From contig CAZTQN010000001.1 in assembly GCA_964615765.1 (NCBI GenBank), positions 124,001 to 188,000 of the forward strand: DNA of 64,000 nt. The letters run 5' to 3'. This stretch comes from CAZTQN01 sp964615765 (GTDB lineage Bacteria; Planctomycetota; Phycisphaerae; Phycisphaerales; UBA1924). A program made the position numbers and the translations under genes. A model generated the notes under the pieces. The model worked only from the letters and a program-made list of their open reading frames with translations. It had not been told where the DNA came from and ran no database searches. Shown here piece by piece: positions 54,491 to 63,571 of the stretch. Position 1 is the stretch's first letter; every line of letters begins with the position of its first letter.

Positions 54491-55576
54491 TCAGTTTCCG
54501 GTCCAGGCGATCTCGCCCCCGCCGTAATCCACGCCGCGCAGGCCCGAGCGCGTCCAGCGGTAATAGCCGGTCACGGTCTCGGACGGGTTCCCGCTCACGG
54601 TTCGCGGCTCGTGGGCCTGCGGGAAGTACAGGTACGTCGTCGGGTTGGCGCTCTGCGGCGTGAGCGGGTTCCAGCCGCGGTTGGCCTTGCGCGTCTCACG
54701 CATCGAGACCTGCCCGTCGAAGAACGCGAGGGGCTGCTTGGCCTGCGGCGATGCGTAGAAGAACTCCCGCCGTGCGCTGGAGTGCCGGTCGTACAGATCG
54801 AACAGCCACACCTTCTGCGACGGGAACTGCACGTAGTCGATGCGCCGGTTGGTAAAACGGGCCGTGTTTGGTGAGGCGTACAGCAGGTGGTTGCCCTGCC
54901 CGCCGGAGGCCTGGCTGATGATCTGCTCACCCGCGACGGACGGGCGCTCGGGCGACCAGGTGTTGGGGACCATCTGGTAGGTCGTCCAGTACGGCAGGAA
55001 CTTCTTGTAAGCCGCGGGCTCGAACGTGTTGTTGGCGAGGAACGTGCCGACCGTCGGATCCGGCAGGTTGCGCTGCCGCTGCCACACCAGCGCGTCGCGT
55101 TCCTTCGGGCAGATCACCCCCGGCTCGGGCAGGCGATCGCCGTAGTACCCGCCGGAGAACGCCGGCAGGTACGAGAAGTTGCGCTGCAGCATGCGGTTGG
55201 TGACACGCGGCTGCTGGGCCGCGGTGTACCCGAGGTTCTTGCGCACGATCGTCACGGCCTGGTCGGCCGCGGCCTGAACGTCCGTCCCCGGGTTGCCGAG
55301 ATCCGCGAACTCCGAGTACTGGTTCCAGTTGAACCGGGTCCAGGAGTACATCGGGAGGAACGCCTTGGTGTCGGTCGTGTAGTTCAGCAGGCCGGTGATC
55401 TGCTGCTTCTGCCCGGCCATGCACACCGCGACGCGGGCCGTCTCCCGCGCCGACGCCAGCGCCGGGAGCAGGATGCCCACCAGCAGCGCGATGATGACGA
55501 TCACGAGCAACAGCTCGATGAGCGTGAACGCGCGGGCTCGATGCGGGGACGAACGACGGCTCGACTCACACTTCAT
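54491..55576 (-). CDS. Prepilin-type protein (pseudopilin-like), paralog A
   Basis: 361 aa. A basic leader and the cleavage/methylation motif [12 protein letters not shown] (about residues 15-26) continue into the hydrophobic helix. The globular part has an FFDGQVSMR motif near the C-terminus and a [15 protein letters not shown] end. Substrates of prepilin peptidase form pili or type II secretion pseudopili. ATG 55576 with GAGG 5 bases upstream is preferred to the GTG at 55582. It lies downstream of paralog B (56 bases between, same strand). Confidence 0.85.
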   Translation of the reverse strand: MKCESSRRSSPHRARAFTLIELLLVIVIIALLVGILLPALASARETARVAVCMAGQKQQITGLLNYTTDTKAFLPMYSWTRFNWNQYSEFADLGNPGTDVQAAADQAVTIVRKNLGYTAAQQPRVTNRMLQRNFSYLPAFSGGYYGDRLPEPGVICPKERDALVWQRQRNLPDPTVGTFLANNTFEPAAYKKFLPYWTTYQMVPNTWSPERPSVAGEQIISQASGGQGNHLLYASPNTARFTNRRIDYVQFPSQKVWLFDLYDRHSSARREFFYASPQAKQPLAFFDGQVSMRETRKANRGWNPLTPQSANPTTYLYFPQAHEPRTVSGNPSETVTGYYRWTRSGLRGVDYGGGEIAWTGN

Positions 55577-55632
55577 GTTCACCTCGGACCGGATGTTTCG
55601 CCGTCAGTCGTGATTGGGCGTGGTGTGGTGCC

Positions 55633-56790
55633 TTACCGAGATCGGACTTCCTGCCCGGAGAAGTCCACACCTTGCAGTCCCATGCGTGTCCAACGGTAGT
55701 AGCCATCGACCGTGTTCAGCGCGCTCGCCGCGGGCGTGTACAGCGGGCGCGGGTCGCTCGGCGCGACTTGGATGTAGCGGTACCGCGTCGTGATGTTCGG
55801 GTTGTCGCGCAGGCCCGGGCGCGGGTCCCACCCCTTGTTCGCCTCGCGCGTCAGCTTGGGACGCACCGAGCCGTCGAAGAACAGCAGCGGCTGCTTGGAC
55901 GACGGATAGGCGTACCAGATCGGATCGACGCGCCGGTTGTGGAAGTGCCGGTCCCACGGGTCGAACGTGGCGACCTTCTGGGCCGGGAACAGCACCTCAT
56001 CCGCGCGCCGGGCCGTGAACAGCGTGTTCTGCGGCGTCCAGTACAGCAGCGGCTCGGGCAGCGAAAGGTCCTGGTACACGGGGTTTGGGGCAAAGTCCGG
56101 CGTGAACGCCGCTGGCACCATCTGGTACGAGGTCCAGAATGGGAGCATGCGCTGATACGCGGCCTGCGGCGTGGCTCCGGGGTCCGGGTTGCCCGTCTCG
56201 CGGATGATCTCCGCCGCGGACTTGTTCCAGTTGCGGGCCCACTTCTGCGGGCGGGCGTCTTCCGGGCAGAGCACGGCGGGCTCGGGCAGGCGGTCGGACA
56301 GGTACCCGCCGTCGACGTACACCAGCGTCCAGAAGTTGCGGGCCAGGTTGCGGTTCTCGATGCGGCCCTGCTCGGCGGCGTTCCGCCCGAGCTGGCGACG
56401 CACTATGTCGACCGCCTGGTTGGCGTGCGTCTGCACCTGGCCGTCGGTCGTGTTCAGGTCGGCGAACTGGCTCTTGGTCTTCTGCTGGCTGGTGTCGCCC
56501 GGCGGGGTGAACAACTGCACGTTGCCGTTCACCAGGCGGTAGTGGACTTCCCAACTAAAGCCGGCGAGCGACTGCTTGCCCTCCGCCGAGTACACGCCCT
56601 GGGCGCGCCCAAGCTGCTGCATCCCCGCCGAGCAGACCGCCACGCGGGCCGAGCGGCGCGCCTCGGCGAGCGCCGGGAGCAGGATGCCGATCAACAGCGC
56701 GATGATGGCGATCACGAGCAGCAGCTCGATGAGCGTAAAGGCGTTCCGGAACCGAGCGATGTCAACGCTCCGCCGCATAAGACACCCCAT
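55633..56790 (-). CDS. Prepilin-type protein (pseudopilin-like), paralog B
   Basis: 385 aa. The leader motif [20 protein letters not shown] (about residues 16-35) is the prepilin peptidase site plus helix. LLFFDGSVRPKLTREANKGW and YRWTRMGLQGVDFSGQ parallel paralog A, showing a tandem duplication. The first ATG is at 56790; a second ATG four codons on (56778) has GGGGTG in better position. A promoter candidate lies upstream at 56861-56889. Confidence 0.85.
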   Translation of the reverse strand: MGCLMRRSVDIARFRNAFTLIELLLVIAIIALLIGILLPALAEARRSARVAVCSAGMQQLGRAQGVYSAEGKQSLAGFSWEVHYRLVNGNVQLFTPPGDTSQQKTKSQFADLNTTDGQVQTHANQAVDIVRRQLGRNAAEQGRIENRNLARNFWTLVYVDGGYLSDRLPEPAVLCPEDARPQKWARNWNKSAAEIIRETGNPDPGATPQAAYQRMLPFWTSYQMVPAAFTPDFAPNPVYQDLSLPEPLLYWTPQNTLFTARRADEVLFPAQKVATFDPWDRHFHNRRVDPIWYAYPSSKQPLLFFDGSVRPKLTREANKGWDPRPGLRDNPNITTRYRYIQVAPSDPRPLYTPAASALNTVDGYYRWTRMGLQGVDFSGQEVRSR

Positions 56791-56860
56791 TTGTCAGTCG
56801 CGAACCAGACCTACCCGCGGACCGAGAACCGGCCACGCGTCCCACCACGACGCCTGGGAC

Positions 56861-56889
56861 AGTATGCCCCGCCAGAATCCCGAACGCAA
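56861..56889 (-). promoter_or_regulatory. Sigma70-like promoter candidate for the prepilin pair
   Basis: On the minus strand TTGCGT and CATACT are separated by exactly 17 bases, about 70 bases upstream of paralog B. Three and four of six positions match the consensus. Confidence 0.35.
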
Positions 56890-56945
56890 ACACAATCAGA
56901 ACGGGATTTCCAGTATTTCCCGGAGAGTTCTCTGAAAAACAGGGG

Positions 56946-57746
56946 TTACCCTGCGTCGGCGTGCACGATGAATCGGTCACGCTGCATCCCGGCCCACAGC
57001 GACGAGCCGGAGCGGCGGTCGCGCCAGGCGCGGGCGAGGCGTTCCCGAAGTGGATGTCGCCAGACGACGCGCGGGTTGTGGAAGCCGGCGGCGAGCAGCA
57101 TCCCGCGGAGGGCCGGCCAGTTCGGGCCGCACCAGTTGGTCGGGTCCTGACGCAGTTCGCGGGCCGGGTAGACGGCCATCGCCGGGCGCGGGCACCACAA
57201 GAGGTCCATCTCGGTGTCGAGGATCAGCGTGCCGCGGCAGAGCGTGCGGAGCTTGCGAATCGCGGCCATCGGGTCGGTCAGGTGGTACAGGACGCCGAGG
57301 AAGAGGACCAGGTCGAACGTGCCGTGCTCTTCGGGCGAGAGCGCGAACACGCCGCGGCGGACCTGCTCGACGCGCGAGCCGAGGGCCGCGCGGGCGACTT
57401 CGAAACCGGTCGAAGCTTCGCCGCCGGTGGATTTGTCCCAGCGGTCGGCGGCGACGACGCGTGCGGCCCCGCGGCGCTCGGCTTCGAAGGAGAAAAACCC
57501 GTCCCACGCGCCGATGTCGATCACGTGCTGCCCGCGGAGGTCCGCCGGCATGTGCATGCGCTGCAGGCGCTCGGCGGATTTGTCCTTGCCGGGCGTGATG
57601 ACGCCGTGACCCAGGTCGATCGAGTGCCACCAGAACGGCACGCCCGCGACGGCGGCCCGGATCGCGGCGGCCCGGTCGACATCGACGGGCCCGCGCGGCC
57701 CGAGGGCTGGCGGGGGGGCAGTCGGAGTTGGCGCGGCGGCGGTCAT
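56946..57746 (-). CDS. Class I SAM-dependent methyltransferase (CmoB/DUF1698-like)
   Basis: 266 aa. GQHVIDIGAWDGFFSFEAER is the SAM-binding start, followed by FDLVLFLGVLYHLTDPM and LILDTEMD, which resemble the CmoB/DUF1698 group. WHSIDLGHGVITPGKDK at the N-terminus is also shared with that group. Its start overlaps the stop of the glycosylphosphotransferase as TGATG, so the two are coupled; it may modify the polysaccharide or its lipid carrier rather than tRNA. This context reading is inference. Confidence 0.85.
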   Translation of the reverse strand: MTAAAPTPTAPPPALGPRGPVDVDRAAAIRAAVAGVPFWWHSIDLGHGVITPGKDKSAERLQRMHMPADLRGQHVIDIGAWDGFFSFEAERRGAARVVAADRWDKSTGGEASTGFEVARAALGSRVEQVRRGVFALSPEEHGTFDLVLFLGVLYHLTDPMAAIRKLRTLCRGTLILDTEMDLLWCPRPAMAVYPARELRQDPTNWCGPNWPALRGMLLAAGFHNPRVVWRHPLRERLARAWRDRRSGSSLWAGMQRDRFIVHADAG

Positions 57747-59233
57747 CAGTGCGCGTTGCGGTGCACAAAGCCGCGGAAGACGGTGAGGATGAGGATCTTG
57801 ATGTCGAACACGATGGACCAGTTCTTGATGTAGAACAGGTCGTACTGCAGGCGCTTGCGCAGGGACGAATCGCCGCGGTGCCCGTTGATCTGGGCCCATC
57901 CGGTCATGCCGGCCTTGACGTGCTGGCGGAGGACGTAGCCGCGCCAGTCCTCGCGGAAGCGGGCGATGAGCTCGGGCTGTTCGGGGCGCGGGCCGACGAG
58001 CGACATGTCGCCGGCGAGGACGTTGAACAGCTGCGGGAGTTCGTCGACGCTGGTTCGGCGCAGCCAGCGCCCGACGGGCGTGATGCGCGGGTCGTTGCGG
58101 CGCGTCCACTGCTCGGTCCCGCACACGGAGACGGCGGCCCGGGCCGCGATCGAGCGCTCGTCGGCGGCGTGATACATCGTGCGGAACTTGTAGATGTCGA
58201 ACTCCTGCCCGCCTAGGGAGACGCGCCGCTGCTTGAAGATCACCGGGCCCGGGCCGGACAGACGCACCAGGCCGGCGACGAGGATCATCAGCGGGGCGAA
58301 CAGGATCAACGCGGCGGCGGCGCCGGAGATGTCGAGCGCCCGCTTGCTCAGACCGCCCAGCCCGGTGATCGGGCACTCGCGGTAACTGAGGATCGGCATG
58401 CCGTCGAGCTCGCTGACGGTCATGCTCTGCGGGACGTAGCGCGGGTTGACGTCGGGCACAACGCGGACATCGACGGGGAACTTCTCGAGGCGGGCCAGCA
58501 CGTCTGGCAAGACGGCGGCGTGGCGCCCGGGAAGGGCGACATAGACGGCGTCGGGGCGCCACTCGTCGAGGATGCGCTCCAGGTCGCTCAGCCCGCCGCG
58601 AACGTCGAGGTCCATGCACTTGTCGTGCGTAGCCCGATCGTGGTGCGAGATGAACCCGCCGACGCGGATGCCCGTCCACGAGTTGCGATCGAGCGTGCGG
58701 GCGACGATCTGCCCGAGGCGGCCGGTGCCGATGATGGCGACGTGGCGCTGGTTCCACCCGCGCCGGCGCAGGGCCCGCAGGACGATCCGCAGGGCCACGC
58801 GGTGCACCGTGAGAAGCACCGGCAGCACCAGCGCGAGCGAGCCGAGCTGCACGCGCCCGGCGTCGAGCGTGAGCCCGGCGATCTCCAGCGGGGGCAGCCC
58901 GAGGCGGAAGACCGAGACGTCCAGCACGTACAACGCCGCCAAGAGGCCCAGCATCCCGACGGAGCAGGCCTTGACGATCTGCAGGGCTTCGTTGGCGATC
59001 GAGCGGTCACGGCGCGGCAGGTACAGGCCCATCGCGCGCATCGCGACCAGCACGATCGGGACGGCGAGCAGGACGAGGGCTTCTTTCGGATACTCGACGG
59101 GGTGCTTGGGCAACCCGCCGTGCGGGATGCTCATCCGGCGCACGCCCCAGGCGACGAAGCACGCGGCGGTGATGACGGCGCCGTCGGCGGCGGCGCACAG
59201 GACGGAGAAGAGTTGGTGTTGCTGCTTGAGCAC
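57746..59233 (-). CDS. Polyprenyl glycosylphosphotransferase (exopolysaccharide initiation)
   Basis: 495 aa. It transfers a sugar phosphate to undecaprenyl phosphate, the first step of exopolysaccharide synthesis. Four membrane helices (about residues 10-145) precede a CoA-binding-like domain (about 160-275). A fifth helix follows, then the catalytic part with KFRTMY, TSVDELPQLFNVLAGDMSLVG and KAGMTGWAQINGHRG. The start is GTG at 59233. No glycosyltransferases or flippase follow within the window. The J-protein gene lies upstream on the same strand. Confidence 0.92.
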   Translation of the reverse strand: MLKQQHQLFSVLCAAADGAVITAACFVAWGVRRMSIPHGGLPKHPVEYPKEALVLLAVPIVLVAMRAMGLYLPRRDRSIANEALQIVKACSVGMLGLLAALYVLDVSVFRLGLPPLEIAGLTLDAGRVQLGSLALVLPVLLTVHRVALRIVLRALRRRGWNQRHVAIIGTGRLGQIVARTLDRNSWTGIRVGGFISHHDRATHDKCMDLDVRGGLSDLERILDEWRPDAVYVALPGRHAAVLPDVLARLEKFPVDVRVVPDVNPRYVPQSMTVSELDGMPILSYRECPITGLGGLSKRALDISGAAAALILFAPLMILVAGLVRLSGPGPVIFKQRRVSLGGQEFDIYKFRTMYHAADERSIAARAAVSVCGTEQWTRRNDPRITPVGRWLRRTSVDELPQLFNVLAGDMSLVGPRPEQPELIARFREDWRGYVLRQHVKAGMTGWAQINGHRGDSSLRKRLQYDLFYIKNWSIVFDIKILILTVFRGFVHRNAH

Positions 59234-59276
59234 CGGTGTGTGGCTCCGTCCGAACCGGGTCTATCGGGAACACGAG

Positions 59277-59639
59277 TTATACACGCCCGCGGTCGCCTCC
59301 GAAGAACGTGTCATACAGCTCGTCGAGGTCGGCCAGGGGCTCGGCAGCGGAGGGCGTGGCGTCGGTAGCAATGTTCCGCCAGGCGTAGTGGGCCCGAAGA
59401 TCGACCGGTGCGGCCCGGGCGGAAGCGGTGTCCAGGTCGTGGTCGTGCTGCCGACGCGTGCGCGGGTCGGAGAGCACTTCGTACGCCCGGACGATGGCGG
59501 CGAATCGGGTCGCGGCGTCCTGACCGCGGTTTACGTCCGGGTGCAGCGTCTTGGCGAGCTGCCGATAGGCGCGACGGATGTCGTCGGTCGTCGCCGTCCG
59601 TCCGACACCCAGGATGGCGTAGCAGTTTTCGACCGCCAT
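59277..59639 (-). CDS. Small J-domain protein
   Basis: 120 aa. The J domain (about residues 3-66) has the HPD motif in KTLHPDVNRG and a normal AYEVLSDPRTRRQHD end. There is no zinc-finger or substrate domain, so it is not canonical DnaJ; it should stimulate a DnaK for a specific client. The C-terminal about 50 residues are unassigned. It lies upstream of the glycosylphosphotransferase gene, 43 bases apart. Confidence 0.88.
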   Translation of the reverse strand: MAVENCYAILGVGRTATTDDIRRAYRQLAKTLHPDVNRGQDAATRFAAIVRAYEVLSDPRTRRQHDHDLDTASARAAPVDLRAHYAWRNIATDATPSAAEPLADLDELYDTFFGGDRGRV

Positions 59640-59708
59640 GACGACGAGCCCGTGCTGAGCCGGTACCGGTGTACAACCTACCTGATCGGCCCACGAGCCG
59701 CCCGCATT

Positions 59709-60911
59709 CTACTTCGGCTTTTCCGGTCCGGAGCCCGCAGGCGGGTTGCCGATCCGCTCGCCGCCTGATCCGGGGGCCGGCTGCGCACCGGGGGCCGGGG
59801 TCGGCGTCGCCGCGGGCGGTGGGGGGGTGGGCGGCGTCGGCAGCACCGGGTTGGCGTTGTCGACGTGCAGGCACTCGATCTCGAAGATGAGCGTGGAGTT
59901 CGGCGGAATCAGCCCGCGCCCGGCGCCCCGCTCGCCATACGCCAGCGCGGGCGGGACCACCAGGCGGCGGCGCTCGCCCTTGGCGATGCCGGCGAGGCCC
60001 TCGTTCCACCCGCGGATGACCCCGCCCGGGATTCGGATGAGGAAAGGTTCACGCCCGGGCTGACGCGAGGTGTCGAAGCGGGTGCCGTTGGTGAGCCACC
60101 CGGAGTAGTGAACCGCGACCTGCCCGCCGGGCACGAGCGGCTCGGCCCCTTGCGGCGCGGGGGTCATGGTCATGATGACTAGCCCGTCGGCGGTGGTGGA
60201 GACGGTGGCGGGAGCACGCTCGGCGCGGGCGAAGGCGATACCGGCGTCGCCGGTCGGACCCCAGACCTGCTGGCCCGCGACGTCGAAGCCGCGGTCGTCG
60301 AAGGAGAGCTTGTCCGGCGCGATCGCGACGGTGGTGGTCATCTCGATGGCGCCGTCGCGCGTGGTCGGGACTGGGGACTGCGTCTTGCCGGTGTACCCCG
60401 GGCCGGCGGCGGCGAGGGGGACGTCGACGTTCGGGTCCACGTCCTTCAGCGCCAGCGCCGGATAGGCGGACGGGGCGAGGTACAAGCCGGCCAGCGCGTC
60501 GCGCATGCCGCCGACGCCGACCAGGTCGAACACGCGGAGGCGGAGCTCCCCGCCGCGACGCTTGTAGACGTGCATCACGCCGGAGCGGAACGGCTCGTAG
60601 GCGGCGTCGGCCCGGGCGATTTCAAAGTAGACCGCGCCGGCCAGTCCCTCGACGGGGATCGCGGCGCTGTTGAGGACCAGTTCCGGATGGTCCGGCCCGC
60701 TGGCGGCCCGGAAGGTGCCGACGAGCATGTCGAGCACCTTCTGCACATCGGGCTCGATCACGGCGGGCGTGGTCGTGATCGTCGCCGGCTTGTCCGCAGC
60801 GGGCGTGGTGGCGGCGTCGAGCGGGCTGGCCTGCGACGCGGGCTGGGCAGCAAGGGCGAGCGGCGGAGCGATCGTCAGCGCGATCGCGAGCGCCAGGCGC
60901 GGGTGGGACAT
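59709..60911 (-). CDS. Periplasmic CpcT/CpeT-like domain fused to FKBP-type PPIase
   Basis: 400 aa. A signal peptide ends at about residue 22 (LALAA-QP). Residues about 55-240 resemble the CpcT/CpeT chromophore lyase family: GAVYFEIARADAAYEPFRSG, VYKRRGGELRLRVFDL and DRGFDVAGQQVWGP. Residues about 250-355 are an FKBP domain: VAVHYSGWLTNGTRFDTS, GVIRGWNEGLAGIAKGERRR and AYGERGAGRGLIPPNSTLIF. A Pro/Ala tail follows. The start at 60911 has AGGAG 8 bases upstream; 77 upstream codons are likely leader. It is cotranscribed with or behind mdh, separated by a terminator. Confidence 0.85.
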   Translation of the reverse strand: MSHPRLALAIALTIAPPLALAAQPASQASPLDAATTPAADKPATITTTPAVIEPDVQKVLDMLVGTFRAASGPDHPELVLNSAAIPVEGLAGAVYFEIARADAAYEPFRSGVMHVYKRRGGELRLRVFDLVGVGGMRDALAGLYLAPSAYPALALKDVDPNVDVPLAAAGPGYTGKTQSPVPTTRDGAIEMTTTVAIAPDKLSFDDRGFDVAGQQVWGPTGDAGIAFARAERAPATVSTTADGLVIMTMTPAPQGAEPLVPGGQVAVHYSGWLTNGTRFDTSRQPGREPFLIRIPGGVIRGWNEGLAGIAKGERRRLVVPPALAYGERGAGRGLIPPNSTLIFEIECLHVDNANPVLPTPPTPPPPAATPTPAPGAQPAPGSGGERIGNPPAGSGPEKPK

Positions 60912-61070
60912 TCGGGTCTCCTGCATCGCCCAGCCCCGGAGAGGCCGGGACCGGGCGGTTTGGAGAATATGCGGGCTTGGGGCCCGAGTCGGGCGATCTG
61001 ACGATTTGCCGTGCTGACCCGACCGGGTGCCCGACCCGGGGCGGCACCTCTCTCCGCACTTGACGCACGA

Positions 61071-61102
61071 ATAAAAAACGGGCCCCGAACGTGTCGGGGC
61101 CC
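61071..61102 (-). terminator. Rho-independent terminator after mdh
   Basis: A perfect 9-bp stem (GGGCCCCGA / TCGGGGCCC; 61080-61088 with 61094-61102) and a minus-strand tail of six T (complement of 61073-61078). It lies 48 bases downstream of the mdh stop. Confidence 0.85.
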
Positions 61103-61149
61103 ATTGGAATTGATGGTCACTCTCCGCCGCGGGGCGGGACAACGGGCGG

Positions 61150-62130
61150 TTACGCCATGTCCGGGTAGAGCTTCTGCACGACGGCGATCAGGTCGCGGAC
61201 GTGGCTGATGGATTCGTTCATGAACTTCTGCTCGGTTTCGTCGAGCGGGAATGTGATGACGCGTTCGACGCCCTTGGCGCCGAGGACGCACGGGACGCCG
61301 ACGAACAGGCCCTTGCCCTTGGGGGCGCTCACGCCGAACTCGTTCTCGCAGTAGGCGGCGGAGGCGATGACGCGCTTCTTGTCGCGGACGATGGCCTCGA
61401 CCATCTCGACGGTGCCGGCGCTGGGGGCGTACCAGGCGCTGGTGCCCATGAGCTTGACGATCTCGCCGCCGCCGACCTTGGCGCGTTCGACGCAGGCCTG
61501 GATCTTCTCGGCGGGGAGCAGGTCGCTGACGGGGATGCCGTTGACGCTGGTGCGCTTGGGGAGCGGGACCATGTCGTCGCCGTGACCGCCCAGGAGCAGG
61601 CCCTGGATGTCCTCGACGCTGACGCCGAGTTCGAAGGCGAGGAAGGTCTTGTAGCGGGCGACGTCGAGGGCGCCGGCCTGGCCGATGACGCGGTGGGCCG
61701 GGAAGCCGGTGACCTTCCACGCGACGTACACCATCGCGTCGAGCGGGTTGGAGACGACGATGACGATGGCGTTGGGGGAGTACTTCTTGACGTTCTCGGC
61801 GACGTTCTTCACGATGCCGGCGTTGACCTGGACCAGGTCGTCGCGGCTCATGCCGGGCTTGCGGGGCAGGCCCGCGGTGATGACGACCACGTCGGAGTCG
61901 GCGGTGTCGGCATAGTCGAAGGTGCCGGTGAGGCGGGCGTCGAAGTTCTCGATGGGCCCGCAGCAGGCCAGGTCGAGGGCCTTGGCCTTGGGCATGTGCA
62001 GTTCGGGCTTGTCCTTGTTGGGGATGTCGACGAGCACGACGTCGCCGAGCTCTTTCATGGCGAGGCTGCGGGCGCACTCGCCGCCGATGTTGCCGGCGCC
62101 GATGACGGAGATCTTGGGACGCTTGAGCAT
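61150..62130 (-). CDS. mdh: Malate dehydrogenase (LDH-like type)
   Basis: 326 aa. The NAD site GAGNIGG lies at about residues 11-17. The substrate loop GLPRKPGMSRDDL has Arg at the position that favours malate over lactate. VSNPLDAMVYV and the catalytic His in GGHGDDMVPL are present. It is the TCA-cycle enzyme. AAAGGA lies about 9 bases upstream. It follows the alpha/beta-hydrolase lipoprotein gene on the same strand with a 13-base gap, then a strong terminator. Confidence 0.95.
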   Translation of the reverse strand: MLKRPKISVIGAGNIGGECARSLAMKELGDVVLVDIPNKDKPELHMPKAKALDLACCGPIENFDARLTGTFDYADTADSDVVVITAGLPRKPGMSRDDLVQVNAGIVKNVAENVKKYSPNAIVIVVSNPLDAMVYVAWKVTGFPAHRVIGQAGALDVARYKTFLAFELGVSVEDIQGLLLGGHGDDMVPLPKRTSVNGIPVSDLLPAEKIQACVERAKVGGGEIVKLMGTSAWYAPSAGTVEMVEAIVRDKKRVIASAAYCENEFGVSAPKGKGLFVGVPCVLGAKGVERVITFPLDETEQKFMNESISHVRDLIAVVQKLYPDMA

Positions 62131-62143
62131 GCGGATGAGTCCT

Positions 62144-63571
62144 TTATGGTTCGTGCCCGGCGAGCCCGTCTTGGGCCGCGGGGGTGGGGGGTGTGCGTGC
62201 CGGCTCGCTCGGTGAGCGAAGGGGCGGATGGTAATCCGCGCTCCGGCCGGCGGACACGCGGCTGAGGACCCGGGCGTTTACCCAGTTTGCGATGTCACCG
62301 GCCATCGCGTCCATGGTCAGAAACAACCCGGCGTGTCCGCTGCTGAGGGTCCAGCGTTCGGGGCGGCCCAGGCGCTCCCAGAGCCGCTGGGCGTAGCGCG
62401 GGCGGATGATGCCGTCGTCATCGGCGTCGATCTGCAGGATGGCCAGCCCCCGCAGGGCCGGCGCGACGTGGTAGGCATCGAGGCGGGAGGCGCCGAGGTA
62501 ATCAAGTTCGAACACCGGACGGTCGAACTCGGGCAGGGTGATGAACGGGCCGCCGGCGCGGTTCTTCAGCACACCCGAGGTGGCCAGCACCGGGCCGATC
62601 TGAGCCCCGCCGCCGACCAGGACAAGCCCGTCGACACGCGGGCCGAGCCGGGCGGCGACCGTCGGGGCGGTCAGTGCGCCGAGGCTGAAGCCGATCAGCA
62701 CCTTGGGCATCGACGCCAGTTCGGGGTATCGCTCTGAAACGTGCGTCACGGCGGCGTCGACGACGTACGCCTGATCGGCGAGGAGTTGATCGGTCTGCAC
62801 GCCGACCTCGGCCCCGCGACCGGCGAGGTTGATGGAGACGTTCCGATCGAGCCAGGCCTCGTCGGACATCATCGCGCCGAACATGTCGCGGGTTTCGAAC
62901 GTGAGCGTGCGCTGGGAGAGAATGACCCAGCCGTCGGCGAGCAGGTTCGCGAGCACGGCGTTGACGTGGCGGCTGCCCGAGAGGGGCCACATCACAATGG
63001 CCAAGCCACGCGGCGGGCGCTCGGGCCAGACGAGTTGGAACGACTGCGTGAACGTCGCCGTCTTCGCGAGCGCTTCGCGGGAGATGAACCACTCGGGCGT
63101 GGTGGGATCATCGGCGAGCGGGGCGGTGCTGGGCCTATCGGCGCGCCAGGTGCGGACTTCGAAGATGTCGCTCACCGAGTTCGGGCGATCTTCCTGTGGC
63201 ATCGGCTGATGCTCGAACCAGCGGACCCAGGCGGGACCGATGACACGGGCGAACGCCGGCATCTTGAGCGACACGCCGCCGGGTTGTTGGAGCACGAGCA
63301 GCCGGTACAAGTCGGTTTCGCGCTCGGTCGCGAGCTGGTCGGTCTGGGCCTTCATGTACCCGTACGCGCACTCGACATCGGCGAACTGCGGCAGGCCGGC
63401 GGTCCAGCGCTCGGGCCAGGCGTCGGCGCGGACGGGTGCGGCCGGCGCGTCGGCGGACGCGGAGGGGCGCGCGGGCGTGACCGTCAGCGTGCACCCCGTC
63501 AGCGCGACGGCGCAACCGCCGAGGGCGCACGCGAAGAGGCGGGGCAGGCGGCGCGAACGTGGCGAAGTCAT
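62144..63571 (-). CDS. Alpha/beta-hydrolase lipoprotein
   Basis: 475 aa. The lipobox LTGC (about residue 27) marks a lipoprotein. The alpha/beta-hydrolase fold has nucleophile elbow GFSLGA (about 292), acid in QIDADDDGII and His in SSGHAGLF. It is likely an envelope esterase or thioesterase; substrate unknown. Its start overlaps the stop of the upstream gene by 4 bases (ATGA), so they are coupled; mdh follows 13 bases later. Confidence 0.82.
   Translation of the reverse strand: MTSPRSRRLPRLFACALGGCAVALTGCTLTVTPARPSASADAPAAPVRADAWPERWTAGLPQFADVECAYGYMKAQTDQLATERETDLYRLLVLQQPGGVSLKMPAFARVIGPAWVRWFEHQPMPQEDRPNSVSDIFEVRTWRADRPSTAPLADDPTTPEWFISREALAKTATFTQSFQLVWPERPPRGLAIVMWPLSGSRHVNAVLANLLADGWVILSQRTLTFETRDMFGAMMSDEAWLDRNVSINLAGRGAEVGVQTDQLLADQAYVVDAAVTHVSERYPELASMPKVLIGFSLGALTAPTVAARLGPRVDGLVLVGGGAQIGPVLATSGVLKNRAGGPFITLPEFDRPVFELDYLGASRLDAYHVAPALRGLAILQIDADDDGIIRPRYAQRLWERLGRPERWTLSSGHAGLFLTMDAMAGDIANWVNARVLSRVSAGRSADYHPPLRSPSEPARTPPTPAAQDGLAGHEP

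Noticed and set aside
56946..58757. 603-codon fusion of methyltransferase and upstream sequence
   Set aside because: The first 337 codons are an out-of-frame reading of the glycosylphosphotransferase gene; the true methyltransferase starts at 57746, overlapping that gene's stop.
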